Shown piece after piece: positions 5,086 through 5,829 of a stretch of 5,829 nucleotides of DNA. The notes beneath the pieces are model-generated. The model saw only the letters and a list, made by a program, of their open reading frames with translations. It made no database searches and was not told where the DNA came from. The translations under genes were made by a program, and so were the position numbers. Position 1 is the stretch's first letter, and each line of letters begins with the position of its first letter. This stretch comes from Dehalococcoidia bacterium (lineage in GTDB: Bacteria > Chloroflexota > Dehalococcoidia > GIF9 > AB-539-J10), in NCBI GenBank assembly GCA_018399375.1, contig JAGYOV010000067.1, forward strand, positions 1-5,829. The letters are read 5' to 3'.

Positions 5086-5829
5086 ATGCGAATAGGAATC
5101 GATGTCGGGGGAACTTTTACCGACGTGGTATTGGTAGACGATGAGCAGAACTTTTACTATACCAAAGCTACTACCACTCATGATGATTTGGCCGAAGGAG
5201 TTCTAAATGGATTGGCTGATATTCTGCAGATGTCGGGCAAATCACTGGGAGAAAACGATACCATCGTTCATGGCACCACCATTGGTACCAATGCTATTGT
5301 TGAAGGGAATGGAGCCAGAGCGGGCTTGATTACCACAAGAGGATTTGAGGATGTGCTGGAGATTCGGAGGGTGGCGCGTCCTAAAGAGGCTGCTTATGAT
5401 TTTGAGGTGGATAATCCCCCTCCGCTAGTGCCACGCTACTTGAGAAAAGGCATAATTGAGCGCATTAACCACAAGGGAGAGATTGCAATTCCCCTCGATG
5501 AATCTTCGGTTCGCGAGGTTGTAGCTTTCTTTAAGAAAGAACAGGTGCAATCCATAGTGGTTTCTCTGCTCTTTTCTTTCTTGAATCCTTCCCATGAATT
5601 GCGAGTGGCTGAGATATGTCGGGAAATGATCCCTGGCATAGATGTTTCGCTATCACATGAAATTTGTCCCGAGTTTCGGGAGTACGAGCGGACCTGTACC
5701 ACTGTTATGAATGGTTACCTTGGTCCCGTCATTAGTGAGTATATGGATAACCTGGTCTCACGCCTTGAAAGTCGGTATGGGAAAGTTGACCTTCACATTA
5801 TGCAGAGTAACGGTGGTGCAATGACAGTT
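5086..5829 (+). CDS. Hydantoinase/5-oxoprolinase family protein, HyuA-type ATP-binding subunit, N-terminal part (3' partial)
   Basis: 248 codons are visible, open to the window end; family members are about 650-700 residues. HyuA-type proteins use ATP to hydrolyse hydantoins or oxoproline, or, in the acetone and acetophenone carboxylase branch, to activate a substrate for carboxylation. They usually work with a HyuB-type partner, which may lie downstream of this window. Visible signs are the N-terminal phosphate-binding motif DVGGTFTD (6-13) of the actin/hexokinase-like fold, HGTTIGTNAIVE (62-73), GLITTRGFEDVLEIRR (80-95) and MQSNGG (239-244), all characteristic of the family. ATG 5086 is chosen because GGAGG (5074-5078) lies 7 nt upstream and the DVGGT motif begins six residues in. 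Same strand as the hydroxylase and zinc-finger genes with an 87-nt gap, so probably the same operon. Hydrolase and carboxylase branches cannot be told apart from this part. Confidence 0.93.
   Translation, partial: MRIGIDVGGTFTDVVLVDDEQNFYYTKATTTHDDLAEGVLNGLADILQMSGKSLGENDTIVHGTTIGTNAIVEGNGARAGLITTRGFEDVLEIRRVARPKEAAYDFEVDNPPPLVPRYLRKGIIERINHKGEIAIPLDESSVREVVAFFKKEQVQSIVVSLLFSFLNPSHELRVAEICREMIPGIDVSLSHEICPEFREYERTCTTVMNGYLGPVISEYMDNLVSRLESRYGKVDLHIMQSNGGAMTV

Overview
The window holds part of a catabolic gene cluster, entirely on the + strand, probably from an anaerobic or facultative bacterium. Mid-range base composition, strong AAGGAGG-type ribosome binding sites, GTG as well as ATG starts, and tight gene packing fit a Clostridia-, deltaproteobacteria- or Chloroflexi-like organism. 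I cannot place it more precisely from this sequence.

Layout: (1) 1-696 is the C-terminal part of an Old Yellow Enzyme/2,4-dienoyl-CoA reductase-type flavoprotein, cut by the window edge. (2) 697-1053 is a non-coding gap with a hairpin just after the upstream stop, a weak promoter candidate and an operator-like palindrome. (3) 1054-4732 encodes a complete three-subunit molybdenum hydroxylase of the xanthine dehydrogenase/CO dehydrogenase family in the order FAD subunit, [2Fe-2S] subunit, molybdopterin subunit. The genes are separated by 2 nt and then joined by a 4-nt overlap. (4) 4780-4998 encodes a 72-residue protein with a C2H2-like zinc-binding pattern. (5) 4999-5085 is a short gap with two clear hairpins. 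(6) 5086 to the end is the N-terminal part of a hydantoinase/5-oxoprolinase (HyuA-type) ATP-using enzyme.

Working together (inference): a molybdenum hydroxylase puts oxygen from water onto a carbon, often next to a ring nitrogen; an OYE-type flavoenzyme can reduce a conjugated double bond; HyuA-type enzymes use ATP to open a lactam or imide ring, or to carboxylate a ketone. This set fits breakdown of an N-heterocycle or related ring compound. The substrate is unknown. The molybdenum subunit lacks the CO dehydrogenase active-site loop and, by hand alignment, also lacks two purine-binding residues of xanthine dehydrogenase, so neither CO nor xanthine is a safe assignment. The most unusual element is the small zinc-finger-like protein between the hydroxylase and the hydantoinase, followed by a structured RNA leader.
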